Origin: Simiduia aestuariiviva
GTDB lineage: Bacteria > Pseudomonadota > Gammaproteobacteria > Pseudomonadales > Cellvibrionaceae
Assembly: GCF_014192475.1 (NCBI RefSeq)
Contig: NZ_JACHXZ010000001.1
Span: 346,900-410,899, forward strand
Length of the DNA stretch: 64,000 nt
Direction: 5' to 3'
In this document: piece after piece, positions 46,976 to 60,022 of the stretch
Layout: every line of letters begins with the position of its first letter
How positions within the stretch are numbered: position 1 is the stretch's first letter
The notes under the pieces: generated by a model
Database searches by the model: none
Told to the model about the DNA's origin: nothing
The model's input: only the letters and a program-made list of their open reading frames with translations
Position numbers and translations under genes: made by a program

Positions 46976-47586
46976 TGGCGCTTGCAGACACTCTAGAACA
47001 GATTCAAAACTTCGATATTAACGAAGTCGATTGGGACAAGATTGGGATTTGGCCCGCGTGGGTAAAGGGAATGCTGGCTATTTTGTTGGCACTGGGCATA
47101 TTAGCGCTTACTTATTTTTTATTTGTTAAAGACTTGGAAGTGACCAACGCTGCAGTGGTTGCCAAAGAGCAGGAGTTGCGCCGTTCATTTGAGGTGAAAA
47201 GCCAGCAGGCTGCAAACCTCGACGCCTATCGGCAGCAAATGGTTGAGCTGGACCAATCTTTGGGCGCCTTGGTAAAACAGTTGCCAAGCGATACAGAAGT
47301 GCCTGGCCTGTTGGAAGACATTGACGAAAAGGGTGCGTCAAGTGGTCTGGCGATCGGAAGTATTCAGCTTGAGCCCGAAGTGGCTGCGGAATTTTACATT
47401 GAGCTTCCAATTAGGATAGCCGTGAAGGGCAGTTATCATGATTTCGGCGCCTTTGTTTCAGGCATCTCGAGTATGCCACGCATTGTGACGCTGCATGACT
47501 ATCATATTTTTCCCAGTAAAGAAGGAAATCAGCTGGAAATGAATATCTCTGCGAAAACATATCGCTACAAGTCGCAGGGGGAGTAG
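46975..47586 (+). CDS. pilO: type IV pilus inner-membrane protein PilO
   Basis: 203 residues. One helix (GMLAILLALGILALTYFLFV), a coiled coil and a ferredoxin-like periplasmic domain (FYIELPIRIAVKGSYHDFG). It dimerises with PilN and connects to PilP. The ATG overlaps the pilN TAA by one base. Confidence 0.96.
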   Translation: MALADTLEQIQNFDINEVDWDKIGIWPAWVKGMLAILLALGILALTYFLFVKDLEVTNAAVVAKEQELRRSFEVKSQQAANLDAYRQQMVELDQSLGALVKQLPSDTEVPGLLEDIDEKGASSGLAIGSIQLEPEVAAEFYIELPIRIAVKGSYHDFGAFVSGISSMPRIVTLHDYHIFPSKEGNQLEMNISAKTYRYKSQGE

Positions 47587-47590
47587 ACGA

Positions 47591-48124
47591 ATGAAATTTT
47601 TGGCGAAGATTTTTATCGTTATTAATATGGCAGCACTAATTTCGGGTTGTAGCTTTCAAGGGGATGATGCGGATCTTCGTGCATACGTTACCGAGGTTAA
47701 AGCAAGGCAAGCAGGCCCTATTGAACCTGTGCCCGCTTTTCGCCCATACGAAGCATTCAATTACGGAGCCATGTTGTTAAGGAGTCCGTTTGATCGTCCT
47801 GTTGTAGAACTACAGCAGCTGTTAAGAAGTTCCGGTAAAAAAATACAGCCTGATTTAAATCGTGAGAGAGAGCACCTCGAAAACTATTCAGTTAGTGCGC
47901 TTGCAATGGTTGGCACCATTAAAAAGGACGGTGTTCTATGGGGCCTGATCGCGGATGATCAAGGCGGTGTGCATAGAGTGAAAGAAGGAAATTTCCTAGG
48001 GCGCAATCACGGACAAGTGATAGTAGTTAATCAGGCGCAGGTGGAATTTATTGAAATTGTTTCTGACGGCTTAAACGGTTGGGTTGAGCGGCCAAGAAGT
48101 TTACGAATTGAGGATAAGGAATAG
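47591..48124 (+). CDS. pilP: type IV pilus lipoprotein PilP
   Basis: 177 residues. Lipobox in NMAALISGCSFQGDD (Cys20). A flexible segment is followed by a beta-sandwich domain (ALAMVGTIKKDGVLWGLIAD, VKEGNFLGRNHGQV). It bridges PilNO and the PilQ secretin across the periplasm. Confidence 0.96.
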   Translation: MKFLAKIFIVINMAALISGCSFQGDDADLRAYVTEVKARQAGPIEPVPAFRPYEAFNYGAMLLRSPFDRPVVELQQLLRSSGKKIQPDLNREREHLENYSVSALAMVGTIKKDGVLWGLIADDQGGVHRVKEGNFLGRNHGQVIVVNQAQVEFIEIVSDGLNGWVERPRSLRIEDKE

Positions 48125-48129
48125 CAGCC

Positions 48130-50346
48130 ATGAAAACGCCCAAATACACTTTAATTAATCTTGGCTGCAAAATGGCTGCAATTGCAGTCATGGTTTTTGC
48201 AACCTTGGCGGCTCAGGCCAGTACCATTCAGGATATCACTTTTGCAGAGTTGCCTGGGCAGCGTTTTGAGGTGCACTTGCAGTTCAATGAGGCACCTGCT
48301 CAGCCAGATGGTTATACGATTGATAAGCCTGCGCGCATCGTGCTGGACTTTCCAGAAACGGAGAGCGGTCTTACACAGAAAAAATACGCCCTATCTTTCG
48401 AAAACGCACAGAATGCAGCAGTTGTGTCGGCTGGCGGCCGGACGCGCCTTATTCTTTCGCTGGATGATCTGGCGCCCTACAGCACGCGTGTAGACGGCAA
48501 TACGTTTATTTTAGAGGTGGGTGGTAATAATGTATCCGACTATTTAGCGAAAAGTGCAGCAAGTAAAACGTCTGCGCTTGCGGCTCAATCGTCGGTGAAT
48601 AAGTTAGCAAACACCGAGCAGGCCAACAATAGCCGTGTCAAGGTCAATGATGTTGATTTTACACGCAATGTACAGGGGGCCGGTGAGTTGATGTTTACGC
48701 TGTCTGATGCCCGCCTTGAAGTTGATGTGGATGAGGTTTCGAGTGGTGTTCGTGTCACGTTTATTAATACTTTCTTGGAGCAAGAGTTACGACGTCGATT
48801 AGATGTTACTGACTTTGCGACGCCTGTTACCGAAGTAAATATGGACTTCGATGGTAGAAATACGGTCGTCACTATTGCAGCACCTGGGCAATATGACTAC
48901 GTCGCTTATCAGGCTGATAACCAGTATGTGATCAGTTTAAAGCCTTTAACGAAGCAAGAGCTTGAAGATAAAAATGCCCGCTTTGCATTTGTGGGTGATA
49001 AGTTGAGTTTAAACTTCCAAGATATCGAAGTGCGCTCTGTATTGCAGTTAATTGCCGACTTCACTGAGCTCAATTTGGTGGCGTCAGATACAGTCAGCGG
49101 CCGCATTACATTGCGTCTAGATAACGTGCCTTGGGATCAAGCTTTGGATTTGGTGCTCAAAACCAAAGGATTGGATAAGCGCCAGATCGGCAATGTGTTA
49201 ATGGTGGCGCCAGCTGCAGAAATTGCTGAGCGTGAGCGACAAGAATTAGAAACCCAGCGTCAGTTGCAAGAGTTGGCACCTTTACGCACGGAATATATTC
49301 GCGTGCGTTACGCAAATGCTAAGGAGTTATTCGAGCTGTTCAAGGGACAGCGCGATACTGGCGCTAGAGACTTTCGGTCTGGGTCAAGTGGCAGTGGAGA
49401 TGATAGAAACTCAACGGGCTCACTGCTGTCTGAACGAGGCCGTGCGATAGTAGATGAGAGAACAAACTCTATTATCCTTACGGACACGGAAGAAAAGATC
49501 ACAGAGTTCAAGAAAGTTATCGCTGAGATTGACATTCCCATTCGACAGGTTCAAATCGAAGCGCGTATCGTGATTGCGAATACGGATTTTAGAGAAGAGC
49601 TAGGTGTACGCTGGGGTACTGATGGGGTTCGTATCAATGGCAACTCCAAAAGTGAGTGGACCGGCAATCTAGATGGGTTGATGACTGGCGAAGGTAGCGG
49701 CCCTGAAGCTAATTTCATTGATAGTGATGGCGATGGAACTACCGATGATGAGCGTTCAATTCTTGACACGATGCTCGTTGATCTGGGCGTGCAGAACGCG
49801 GCGGGAAGTTTCGCAGCCTCTATAATTACTAATGACACTTATCTGGCTATGGAGCTTTCAGCGCTACAAGATTCAGGGCATGCTGAAATTGTTTCCCAGC
49901 CTAAAGTGATTACCGGTGATAAGCAGAAGGCTACGATCCTATCGGGTACTGAGATTCCTTATCAAGAAGCAGCTTCCAGTGGTGCAACAGCTATATCATT
50001 TAAGCAGGCAGTGTTGAAGCTTGATGTGACGCCCCAGATTACACCTGATAATCGCGTGATCATGGAATTAGAGGTTAGCAAGGATAACGTGGGAGTTGTC
50101 ACTAATGGAATACCGTCTATAGACGTTACCAAATTGAAAACAAAGGTTTTGGCTGCAGACGGAGAAACTATAGTGCTGGGTGGTATTTTTGAAACCGAGC
50201 AAATAAAGGGCGAAACAAAGGTTCCGTTCCTTGGCGATATTCCCTATCTGGGGCGCGCCTTCCGTCGAGATGTTACTTTTGAAAACAAAACTGAACTGTT
50301 GATTTTCATCACTCCTCGCATTATGGCGGACAATTTTACTCAATGA
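48130..50346 (+). CDS. pilQ: type IV pilus secretin PilQ
   Basis: 738 residues. Signal peptide (VMVFATLAAQAS), two AMIN domains that bind peptidoglycan (about 30-130 and 165-260), a secretin N0/STN region (LSLNFQDIEVRSVLQLIADF), N1, and the secretin core (VSQPKVITGDKQKATILSG, ETIVLGGIFETEQ, PFLGDIPYLGRAFR). It forms the outer-membrane pore for the pilus. A Gly/Ser-rich loop with Asp repeats (DSDGDGTTDDE) resembles a calcium site. It overlaps aroK by 4 bp. Confidence 0.97.
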   Translation: MKTPKYTLINLGCKMAAIAVMVFATLAAQASTIQDITFAELPGQRFEVHLQFNEAPAQPDGYTIDKPARIVLDFPETESGLTQKKYALSFENAQNAAVVSAGGRTRLILSLDDLAPYSTRVDGNTFILEVGGNNVSDYLAKSAASKTSALAAQSSVNKLANTEQANNSRVKVNDVDFTRNVQGAGELMFTLSDARLEVDVDEVSSGVRVTFINTFLEQELRRRLDVTDFATPVTEVNMDFDGRNTVVTIAAPGQYDYVAYQADNQYVISLKPLTKQELEDKNARFAFVGDKLSLNFQDIEVRSVLQLIADFTELNLVASDTVSGRITLRLDNVPWDQALDLVLKTKGLDKRQIGNVLMVAPAAEIAERERQELETQRQLQELAPLRTEYIRVRYANAKELFELFKGQRDTGARDFRSGSSGSGDDRNSTGSLLSERGRAIVDERTNSIILTDTEEKITEFKKVIAEIDIPIRQVQIEARIVIANTDFREELGVRWGTDGVRINGNSKSEWTGNLDGLMTGEGSGPEANFIDSDGDGTTDDERSILDTMLVDLGVQNAAGSFAASIITNDTYLAMELSALQDSGHAEIVSQPKVITGDKQKATILSGTEIPYQEAASSGATAISFKQAVLKLDVTPQITPDNRVIMELEVSKDNVGVVTNGIPSIDVTKLKTKVLAADGETIVLGGIFETEQIKGETKVPFLGDIPYLGRAFRRDVTFENKTELLIFITPRIMADNFTQ

Positions 50347-50858
50347 GTCAGCCTGTTTTTCTTGTCGGCCCTATGGGGGCCGGCAAGACCACGATTGGAA
50401 AGCAACTCGCACAGCAGCTAGGCTACCCCTTCAAAGATTCAGACCGTGAGATCGAAGATCGAACGGGTGCTGACATACCTTGGATATTTGATGTAGAGGG
50501 CGAGGCTGGGTTTCGTCAACGAGAGGTCGTTGTGCTTGCCGATTTAGCGACGCAAGGTCAGCTGGTAATTGCCACCGGCGGTGGCATCGTTATGCGGGAA
50601 GAAAATAGAGACTGTTTAAAGCAGTCTGGTATTGTTTTCTACTTAACGGCATCGACTGAGCAGCTGCTTGAGCGCACGGCAAAAGATAAACGCCGCCCGC
50701 TCTTGCAGGTTGCCGATCCTGAATCTCGCATCCGAGAATTGCTGGCCATTCGCGATCCGCTCTATGCTGAAGTGGCCACTTATATCATCAATACCGAAAA
50801 ACGTCCGCCTCGTCAGGTGGCGCAAGAAATGGCTGACTTGGTGCGAAACCATAAGTAA
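50343..50858 (+). CDS. aroK: shikimate kinase
   Basis: 171 residues. Walker A in VGPMGAGKTTIGKQLAQQ, shikimate-binding DSDREIEDRTG-type segment, RQREVVVLADLA and lid KDKRRPLL. It phosphorylates shikimate at O3. The ATGA overlap with pilQ couples pilus and aromatic amino-acid genes, a conserved gammaproteobacterial arrangement. Confidence 0.97.
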   Translation: MSQPVFLVGPMGAGKTTIGKQLAQQLGYPFKDSDREIEDRTGADIPWIFDVEGEAGFRQREVVVLADLATQGQLVIATGGGIVMREENRDCLKQSGIVFYLTASTEQLLERTAKDKRRPLLQVADPESRIRELLAIRDPLYAEVATYIINTEKRPPRQVAQEMADLVRNHK

Positions 50859-50929
50859 TTGTTTCGCTGTGGCTGAAGTAGATAGCTAAATCTGCTATTG
50901 TTGCCGCTTTAACTACAAGCCAATTGTCC

Positions 50930-52030
50930 ATGCAAACTCTCCATGTTGAACTTGGTGATCGCAGCTATCCCATCCACATTGGCGCGGATCTACTGCAGAA
51001 CACAAAGTTACTAACCGCCCATATTAAAAGTCGCCAAGTCTGCATAGTAACCAATGATACGGTTGCCCCGCTCTACCTGCCCGCGATTCAAAGCGCGTTA
51101 ACTGAATATGACGTCTCTGTTGTGATTTTGCCTGATGGCGAAGCTCATAAACACTGGCAGACGCTGAATCGCATTTTTGATCAGCTACTTGCGGACCGGC
51201 ACAACCGGAACACAACGCTAGTTGCGTTGGGTGGTGGTGTCGTTGGTGATATGACCGGCTTTGCCGCTGCTTCCTATCAGCGGAGCGTGAACTTTATCCA
51301 GATTCCCACCACGTTATTGTCACAGGTGGATTCTTCTGTGGGTGGTAAAACGGGTATCAATCACCCCCTGGGTAAAAATATGATTGGTGCCTTCCATCAG
51401 CCAAAAGCTGTGCTGATAGATACCCTCATGCTCACCTCACTGCCGGCCCGAGAAGTATCGGCAGGCTTGGCGGAAGTCATCAAGTATGGGCTATTAGGGG
51501 ACGCCGAGTTTCTCACTTGGTTGACCGATCATATGGATCGTTTAATGGCTTTAGAGCACAGTGATCTGGCGTATGCCATTGCCCGTTCATGCGAAACCAA
51601 GGCGCGGATAGTTGCAGCCGATGAGCGCGAAGGTGGGATGCGCGCCTTGCTAAATTTGGGTCATACTTTTGGGCATGCAATTGAGACACAGATGGGTTAC
51701 GGCACATGGCTGCACGGCGAGGCAGTTGGGGCGGGCATGGCGATTGCCGCTGAACTGTCGCAGGCGATGGGGTGGCTGTCATCCCGTGATGTGACGCAGG
51801 TTCGCGATATATTACAGCGAGCTGCACTGCCAGTTGATGCGCCCGACACAATGACCGTGGATCAATTTATAGGGCATATGCAGGTAGATAAGAAAGTGCT
51901 CACCGGGCGAATGCGTTTTGTATTGCTGAGGGCGTTAGGTCAGGCGGTTATTACCGAAGATGTGCCCGATGCAATGTTGAGAGAGGTGTTAGCGAACTCC
52001 ATTGCGCGCGGGGTTGCTGGTCGCCGTTAA
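50930..52030 (+). CDS. aroB: 3-dehydroquinate synthase
   Basis: 366 residues from ATG 50930. NAD-binding [41 protein letters not shown], and metal ligands in [22 protein letters not shown] and [11 protein letters not shown]. It cyclises DAHP to 3-dehydroquinate, the second shikimate-pathway step. Confidence 0.97.
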   Translation: MQTLHVELGDRSYPIHIGADLLQNTKLLTAHIKSRQVCIVTNDTVAPLYLPAIQSALTEYDVSVVILPDGEAHKHWQTLNRIFDQLLADRHNRNTTLVALGGGVVGDMTGFAAASYQRSVNFIQIPTTLLSQVDSSVGGKTGINHPLGKNMIGAFHQPKAVLIDTLMLTSLPAREVSAGLAEVIKYGLLGDAEFLTWLTDHMDRLMALEHSDLAYAIARSCETKARIVAADEREGGMRALLNLGHTFGHAIETQMGYGTWLHGEAVGAGMAIAAELSQAMGWLSSRDVTQVRDILQRAALPVDAPDTMTVDQFIGHMQVDKKVLTGRMRFVLLRALGQAVITEDVPDAMLREVLANSIARGVAGRR

Positions 52031-52069
52031 AGGCGTTAGCCTGACTCAAAATAATACAGGGACGAAAAC

Positions 52070-53590
52070 ATGAGTGGAGTGCCCGAGCGAACAGTAGTCG
52101 ATGCGAGCGCATCTATAGATGCTGCGCCGCTGCGTAGAGGTACGCCAGATGGCGTCTCCGATTACATGCTTCATTTTGGTTTACAGCGGCCCCCTTTTGA
52201 TCCTTCGGATGATGCATTTTTTCCTGCGCACGGTAGGCAGGCGCTATTGTCTCAGGTGTTGCACCTCCTTCATTTTGCCGAGGCTCCCACCCTCGTAGCC
52301 GGCCCAGCCGGGTCTGGAAAGTCCACTTTCTTGCTCGAAGTAGAGCGCCAGCTGGCAGAGCAAGATTATGTGTTCACCTTCTCTGCACCAGAGTTAAGTA
52401 GTGCCGAAGAGCTCCTTTTTCGGATTGCTGACGGCATAGGGTTGGCCGTTGAATCCGATGCTAATGAAGCTTATTTTAAAAGTAGATTGGCCGAGTGGTC
52501 AGATTTTAGTGGCGGCAATTTGCAAGTATATCTGCTGCTGGATGATGCCGAGGCACTGACTGCCGATGCGATTGATTGCCTGTTGAGTTTAACTGTTGGT
52601 GCGTCCGCTAATTGCTTTCACTTACTCGCTGTTGGGTCAAAGGTACTGCTCGACAAATTTTCGCGGCAGGAATCTGCAAGCGCAGCACAGCAATTTGAAA
52701 TGCCGGAGGTCACCCCGTCATTTTTATCGGACTATATCAGCTTTCGCATGTCGAACGCGGGGTACGATGGCCCCCCCATCTTTGACGAGTCCGATGATGA
52801 GCAAATGTATATGAATACAGCGGGAGACCTACACCGCGTTTCTGATTCGGCCGAAATCTGCCTGCTGGCTAAAATGGCTGCAGCGGAGTCGCCTGCTACG
52901 GCGTTGCCCCTCTGGCATTTGGGGGCATTAGTGCTGTTGTTAGTGGTATTGGGCGGCGCATGGCTGGGGCTTGATTCATCGTCTGAGCCTGCGACAAACT
53001 CCGTGACTGTGTTGTCACCGGCCGCGGAGGCAACCAGAGTACAGGTGCTCAATGCACCATCGACTGATACGCCCGACTCGATACAGAGTGGCGCAGCGGC
53101 AAAACCGGCTTCGCCTGAAAGAGTCAGCAAGCCAGTGAGCCAGCAACTGGCAGAATCTAGGCCAGCTGCAAGTCCCGAAGCCGTTGTGCGCGAAGACCCC
53201 TTAATGCACAGTGGCGCGTTGCAAAAGTCCACTGAAGCTGAAGAGGACACCCTAGTGGCTGTGGTTGAAACGCCAAAGTCCGCGCCAATATTCTCCGAAG
53301 ACGAGCAATTCCTGTTAGCTCGGCCAGCAAATCGATTTACCTTGCAAGTGCTCGCTGCAGCTTCAAAGTCGGGCGTTGATCAATTTGTAATGAATCACAA
53401 AGCATTGCCTCTGCGCGTTTATCGCACCCTCCGCAAGGGGGAGCCTTGGTATGTTGTGGTGTTGGGTGATTACGTCTCGAAGGCTGAAGCACGGGCTGCA
53501 ATTCAAAAATTGCCGAAATCCCTGCAAAAAAGTGGCCCTTGGCCGCGCGATATGGCTTCTGTGCAGCAGCAAATAAAAATTAAATCCTAA
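52070..53590 (+). CDS. damX: DamX-like septal protein with AAA and SPOR domains
   Basis: 506 residues. An N-terminal ExeA/GspA-like AAA domain contains Walker A VAGPAGSGKSTFLLEV and Walker B-like VYLLLDDAEALTAD. One membrane helix (LWHLGALVLLLVVLGGAWLGL, about 285) follows, then a Ser/Ala/Pro-rich periplasmic linker and a C-terminal SPOR domain (RFTLQVLAAASKSGVDQFVM, WYVVVLGDYVSKAEA). It should locate to the division septum. Position after aroK-aroB is conserved. Confidence 0.92.
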   Translation: MSGVPERTVVDASASIDAAPLRRGTPDGVSDYMLHFGLQRPPFDPSDDAFFPAHGRQALLSQVLHLLHFAEAPTLVAGPAGSGKSTFLLEVERQLAEQDYVFTFSAPELSSAEELLFRIADGIGLAVESDANEAYFKSRLAEWSDFSGGNLQVYLLLDDAEALTADAIDCLLSLTVGASANCFHLLAVGSKVLLDKFSRQESASAAQQFEMPEVTPSFLSDYISFRMSNAGYDGPPIFDESDDEQMYMNTAGDLHRVSDSAEICLLAKMAAAESPATALPLWHLGALVLLLVVLGGAWLGLDSSSEPATNSVTVLSPAAEATRVQVLNAPSTDTPDSIQSGAAAKPASPERVSKPVSQQLAESRPAASPEAVVREDPLMHSGALQKSTEAEEDTLVAVVETPKSAPIFSEDEQFLLARPANRFTLQVLAAASKSGVDQFVMNHKALPLRVYRTLRKGEPWYVVVLGDYVSKAEARAAIQKLPKSLQKSGPWPRDMASVQQQIKIKS

Positions 53591-53995
53591 AGTAAGCAAT
53601 ATTTTTCTGTGGTGCGCGTTACCCGTGATGGTTTGTTGCGTCGCCGCCCTTGCGTGCCTAGGTCTTAGCGGGTAACATTCTGCGCCCATTTGCCCCAAAA
53701 ACCGCAGAAACTGCTGCACGCTGGGTGGCAGATGGGGTCTGAGGAACCTGAGAGCGATTCACTGAGGTGGCCAATTGTCTACAGTAGGTTGTTAGCTGTA
53801 GTTATTTTAATCGCGCTACCACGGCCATTTTCTGCATCGCCAGCAAACGTCACCATTGCGCGCCACTGTCTAGCGGGTTTACTACTCGCGGTGCCGACTG
53901 CGCTCTGATGAAACCGCTAGTGGTTTTCCTACAGAACAAACGCGAGGCCTTAGTGGTCACGGCGCGTAAAATTCTCAACGATTGAAGGACTGTTT
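53591..53995. other. intergenic region upstream of gltB
   Basis: About 405 bp without a recognisable gene. It holds an 8-bp perfect inverted repeat GTTACCCG/CGGGTAAC (53618-53625 and 53669-53676) with a 43-bp loop. The short frame at 53690-53908 has no family match. It probably carries the gltB promoter and leader; no clear -35/-10 pair was found. Confidence 0.5.
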
Positions 53996-56900
53996 ATGAG
54001 CACTGGCCTATACCGGTTAGACGAGTTCAAAGACAACTGTGGCTTTGGCTTGATTGCACACCTTAATGGCGAGGCTAGCCATCGGCTGCTAAGTACCGCC
54101 ATTGAGGCGCTGACCTGTATGACCCATCGTGGCGGCATTGCCGCGGATGGCAAAACCGGTGACGGTTGTGGTTTGCTACTGCAAAAACCAGACAATTTTT
54201 TACGGGATGTGGCGCAAGCGGAGTGTGGAGCGTCGCTCACAACCGCCTACGGTATTGGCGTATTGATGTTGAGTACAGATCCTGTTCTGGCCCAACAGCA
54301 GCGCAACGTGGTAGAGGAAGAGCTAGCCTCTGTTTCTCTTTCCGTCGTCGGTTGGCGATTGATGCCTACCGATAATGCCTGTCTTGGTCCTATTGCATTG
54401 GAGTCAGTGCCCGCCTTTTACAATGTGTTTGTTAACACCCAAAGCGACCTGTCTGAAGAACAGCTCAATGCCAAATTGTTTGTGGCGCGCAGGAAGGCTG
54501 AAAAGCGATTGGCCGGAGACGAAAGTTTTTACGTTTCGAGTCTAAACAGCAAAGTCATGTCGTTTAAAGGCCTGATGATGCCCGTGGATTTACCGCGCTT
54601 TTTTCTCGATCTGGCGGATGCTCGATTAGAGACGGCCATCTGTGTTTTCCATCAGCGGTTTTCTACCAATACCATGCCACGCTGGCCCTTGGCCCAACCA
54701 TTTCGCATGTTGGCCCATAACGGTGAAATCAATACCATTACCGCGAATCGCAATTGGTCAGTGGCGCGTACGCCAAAGTTTCAATCGCCTTTATTGCCGG
54801 ATTTAAATGAAATTGCGCCGCTCGTTAATCGCACGGGTTCCGATTCGTCCAGTCTCGATAACATGTTAGAGGTATTGCTCTCGGGCGGTATGGAGCTGCA
54901 TCGCGCTGTGCGTATGCTGGTGCCGCCAGCATGGCAAAACGTCGAACATATGGACCCTGATTTGCGGGCCTTCTACGAATATAACTCTATGCATATGGAG
55001 CCGTGGGATGGCCCCGCAGGCTTGGTAATCACCGATGGCCGCTACGCAGTGTGCACACTTGATCGCAATGGTTTACGACCATCGCGCTATGTCATCACAA
55101 AGGACGACTTTATAACGGTAGCCTCTGAAGTCGGTGTGCACGGCTATAAGCCCGAGGACGTAGTGGCAAAAGGCCGCTTGGGTCCGGGCCAAATGTTGTC
55201 GATTGATACCCGGGAAGGCAAATTGTATTTCAGTGAAGATATCGACAACATGCTGAAGTCGGCGCAGCCATATAAGCAGTGGCTGTCCAAGCGCGCTACG
55301 CGCCTGCGCGCGGATTACAATGGCCCTGCTATCGATAATCAATTCACCATGGATGAGTTTTTACGACATCAAAAACTTTTTCAGGTGAGCTTTGAAGAGC
55401 GCGATCAAGTCATTCGTCCGCTGGCTGAGGGCGGTCAAGAGGCTGTGGGGTCAATGGGTGACGACACACCCATGGCCGTGCTGTCTGAAAAAGAGCGCTG
55501 CTTGTACGATTTTTTCCGGCAGCAGTTTGCGCAGGTGACCAACCCGCCCATTGATCCGCTGCGTGAAGCCATCGTGATGTCGTTGGAAACCTGTCTCGGG
55601 GCTGAAAAAACAGTTTTTGAACATGTGGAAGATCATGCGGACCGGCTTATCCTCACCTCGCCCGTATTGACCTGGGCCAAGTGCGATTACATTTTAAAAT
55701 TTGATAAGCCCGGTTACCGGGTGCGCAAGTTTTCACTCTATTTCGATCCCGCCCAAAAGGACTTGCGTCAGGCAATCGTTGATTTGTGTGACGAAGTTGA
55801 AGCTGCTGTGCGCGAAGGCACCGCGATTGTGGTGCTCTCCGATCGCAACGTAGAGCCAAATTTGTTACCGATTCACGCGCTATTGGCCACGGGCGCCGTG
55901 CACGCCCGCTTGGTAAATACCGGGTTGCGGTGCGATTCTAATATCATTGCCGATACCGCCACTGCGCGTGACTCACATCAAATTGCCTGTTTGATTGGGT
56001 ACGGCGCAACCGCGGTTCACCCCTATCTGAGTTACTCCATCATCAACCACCTGATACAAACCGGTGAAATGTTGGATGACGCCGCCACCGCACAGAAACG
56101 TTACGTCACGGCGATTTGTAAGGGTCTGTTAAAAATCTTGTCGAAGATGGGTATATCTACCATCGCGTCCTATCGTGGTGCCTACCTTTTCGAAATTATT
56201 GGTTTGAACCGCGATGTGGTGGAGTTGTGTTTCCCTGAAACGCCGTCGCGTATTGCCGGTGCGGGTTTTGATGACCTGCAGGCTGATCAGTCGAAGTTAT
56301 TGGCTTACGCCAATAAGGCGCGTAAACCCATTCAGCCGGGTGGTTTGTTGAAGTATATGCATGGTCAGGAATACCACGCCTTCAATCCCGATGTGGTGCA
56401 AACCTTGCAGCGTGCTGTCCAGACGGGCGACTATGCCGTGTGGCGCGATTACGCGGGTTTAGTTAACGAGCGCCCAACCGCTACTTTGCGCGATTTGTTA
56501 AAGGTAAAAGTTGCCGCCAAGCCAATACCACTTGAAGAGGTGGAGTCCGTCGCAGATATTGTGCGCCGGTTCGATTCGGCGGCAATGTCTTTAGGTGCGC
56601 TGTCGCCAGAAGCGCACGAAGCGCTGGCAGAGGCCATGAATACCCTTGGCGGTCGTTCCAATAGTGGTGAGGGCGGTGAAGATCCCGCGCGCCATGGCAC
56701 CATTAAAACGTCGAAAATCAAACAGGTTGCGTCTGGACGTTTTGGTGTCACGCCCGAGTATTTAGTCAACGGGGAAGTGCTTCAAATTAAAGTTGCTCAG
56801 GGCGCCAAGCCCGGCGAGGGCGGTCAGTTGCCCGGTGGCAAAGTAAATGCTCTGATTGCGCGTCTGCGCTACTCCGTTCCCGGTGTTACATTGATTTCAC

Positions 56901-58447
56901 CACCGCCTCATCACGATATCTATTCCATCGAAGACTTGGCGCAGTTGATTTACGACCTAAAGCAGGTCAACCCCGATGCATTGGTTTCAGTGAAGCTGGT
57001 GTCACGGCCTGGAGTCGGCACTATTGCCGCTGGCGTGGCCAAGGCCTATGCCGATTTAATTACCATTTCTGGCTACGACGGTGGTACCGCCGCAAGCCCG
57101 ATTACGTCAATTCGTTATGCGGGCTCCCCGTGGGAGTTGGGACTTTCGGAAACTCACCAAATGCTGCGCGCAAATAATTTGCGCGGCAAAGTGCGGGTAC
57201 AGACAGATGGCGGATTAAAGTCAGGTTTGGATGTCGTAAAAGCGGCTATGTTGGGGGCTGAAAGTTTTGGCTTTGGCACGGCGCCGATGGTGGCATTGGG
57301 TTGTAAATATTTGCGCATATGCCATTTAAATAACTGCGCCACCGGTGTTGCCACCCAAAACGCGAAACTGCGCAGAGATCACTACATCGGCACAGTCGAT
57401 ATGGCCATGAACTTTTTTAAGTTTATGGCTGAAGAAACCCGCGAATGGATGGCGCGACTCGGTGTGCGCACGCTCGATGAACTGGTGGGGCGTGTGGATT
57501 TGTTAGAGCGAATTGATGGTCGCACTAAGCGACAGTCGCAGCTCGATCTGAGTGCAATTACTCACACCGATGCGTTTTTAGCGTCTAAACCACAAACCTG
57601 CCAGGAACCCCGCAATAAACCCTTTGATGAAGGCCGGCTTGCGGAAACCATGGTGCAAACTCTGTTGCCGGCCATTGAGGCCAAAGCAGGTGGTGAATTT
57701 GCATTTACTGTAACCAATTGCGACCGTTCAATTGGCGCCCGTATCAGCGGTGAGATTGCCAAGCGTTATGGCAATTTAGGCATGAGCGATGCGCCCATTA
57801 CATTGCGCCTTACCGGTGTGGCCGGCCAGAGCTTCGGCGTTTGGAATGCGGGCGGCCTTGAGATGTATCTCGAAGGCGATGCCAATGATTATGTGGGTAA
57901 AGGCATGGCGGGTGGCAAGTTGGTGGTCCGCCCGCCGGCGGGCTCTAGCTTTAAGTCGCAGGATACGGCCATTATCGGCAACACTTGCTTGTACGGCGCG
58001 ACAGGCGGAAAGCTGTTTGCTGCGGGTCAGGCGGGCGAGCGATTTGGCGTGCGCAATTCAGGCGCCCAAGCGGTGGTGGAGGGGGCTGGCGACCACTGCT
58101 GTGAATACATGACCGGAGGTGTGGTAGCGGTGCTCGGTAAAGTCGGCGTTAACTTTGGCGCGGGCATGACCGGCGGTTTCGCTTATGTGTTGGATATCGA
58201 GCGCACTTTCTCCGATCGCTATAACCGTGAACTGGTGGAAATTACACGGATTAACAATGAAGAGTTAGAGCCTCATCAAACACACCTGCAACAAATCATC
58301 GAAGAATTTGTGGCGGAGACGGACAGCGAATGGGGTAAGTATTTGTTGGAAAATTTCTTCGATTTGATTGGTAAATTCTGGTTGGTTAAGCCCAAGGCTG
58401 CAAACCTCGAAGGGTTGTTGAAGCAAACCGTGGCAAGTCCACAGTAA
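53996..58447 (+). CDS. gltB: glutamate synthase large subunit
   Basis: 1483 residues. Class II glutaminase with the nucleophile Cys15 exposed after removal of a short propeptide ([12 protein letters not shown]). The central domain and FMN domain follow ([34 protein letters not shown]). The 3Fe-4S cysteines lie in [20 protein letters not shown]. The C-terminal beta-helix ([20 protein letters not shown]) completes it. It makes two glutamates from glutamine and 2-oxoglutarate. Confidence 0.98.
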   Translation: MSTGLYRLDEFKDNCGFGLIAHLNGEASHRLLSTAIEALTCMTHRGGIAADGKTGDGCGLLLQKPDNFLRDVAQAECGASLTTAYGIGVLMLSTDPVLAQQQRNVVEEELASVSLSVVGWRLMPTDNACLGPIALESVPAFYNVFVNTQSDLSEEQLNAKLFVARRKAEKRLAGDESFYVSSLNSKVMSFKGLMMPVDLPRFFLDLADARLETAICVFHQRFSTNTMPRWPLAQPFRMLAHNGEINTITANRNWSVARTPKFQSPLLPDLNEIAPLVNRTGSDSSSLDNMLEVLLSGGMELHRAVRMLVPPAWQNVEHMDPDLRAFYEYNSMHMEPWDGPAGLVITDGRYAVCTLDRNGLRPSRYVITKDDFITVASEVGVHGYKPEDVVAKGRLGPGQMLSIDTREGKLYFSEDIDNMLKSAQPYKQWLSKRATRLRADYNGPAIDNQFTMDEFLRHQKLFQVSFEERDQVIRPLAEGGQEAVGSMGDDTPMAVLSEKERCLYDFFRQQFAQVTNPPIDPLREAIVMSLETCLGAEKTVFEHVEDHADRLILTSPVLTWAKCDYILKFDKPGYRVRKFSLYFDPAQKDLRQAIVDLCDEVEAAVREGTAIVVLSDRNVEPNLLPIHALLATGAVHARLVNTGLRCDSNIIADTATARDSHQIACLIGYGATAVHPYLSYSIINHLIQTGEMLDDAATAQKRYVTAICKGLLKILSKMGISTIASYRGAYLFEIIGLNRDVVELCFPETPSRIAGAGFDDLQADQSKLLAYANKARKPIQPGGLLKYMHGQEYHAFNPDVVQTLQRAVQTGDYAVWRDYAGLVNERPTATLRDLLKVKVAAKPIPLEEVESVADIVRRFDSAAMSLGALSPEAHEALAEAMNTLGGRSNSGEGGEDPARHGTIKTSKIKQVASGRFGVTPEYLVNGEVLQIKVAQGAKPGEGGQLPGGKVNALIARLRYSVPGVTLISPPPHHDIYSIEDLAQLIYDLKQVNPDALVSVKLVSRPGVGTIAAGVAKAYADLITISGYDGGTAASPITSIRYAGSPWELGLSETHQMLRANNLRGKVRVQTDGGLKSGLDVVKAAMLGAESFGFGTAPMVALGCKYLRICHLNNCATGVATQNAKLRRDHYIGTVDMAMNFFKFMAEETREWMARLGVRTLDELVGRVDLLERIDGRTKRQSQLDLSAITHTDAFLASKPQTCQEPRNKPFDEGRLAETMVQTLLPAIEAKAGGEFAFTVTNCDRSIGARISGEIAKRYGNLGMSDAPITLRLTGVAGQSFGVWNAGGLEMYLEGDANDYVGKGMAGGKLVVRPPAGSSFKSQDTAIIGNTCLYGATGGKLFAAGQAGERFGVRNSGAQAVVEGAGDHCCEYMTGGVVAVLGKVGVNFGAGMTGGFAYVLDIERTFSDRYNRELVEITRINNEELEPHQTHLQQIIEEFVAETDSEWGKYLLENFFDLIGKFWLVKPKAANLEGLLKQTVASPQ

Positions 58448-58461
58448 CCGCACAGAATTGA

Positions 58462-59892
<1,431 letters not shown>

Positions 59893-59916
59893 GCATATTG
59901 GCGCGTTAGCGAGCCA

Positions 59917-59947
59917 CACAAAGGGCCCCAAATTGGGGCCCTTTGTG
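59917..59947. terminator. perfect 31-base inverted repeat after gltD
   Basis: CACAAAGGGCCCC, AAATT, GGGGCCCTTTGTG. The stem is 13 bp and perfect. Only three T residues follow the stem core, so termination may be inefficient; it separates gltBD from hemE. Confidence 0.7.
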
Positions 59948-60022
59948 TTTCTGGCGGGCGCTAGCCTGTACGCTGCCGAGGCCACGCCGTACAATGCGCG
60001 CAATTGAAGTGAAGTGAATGCC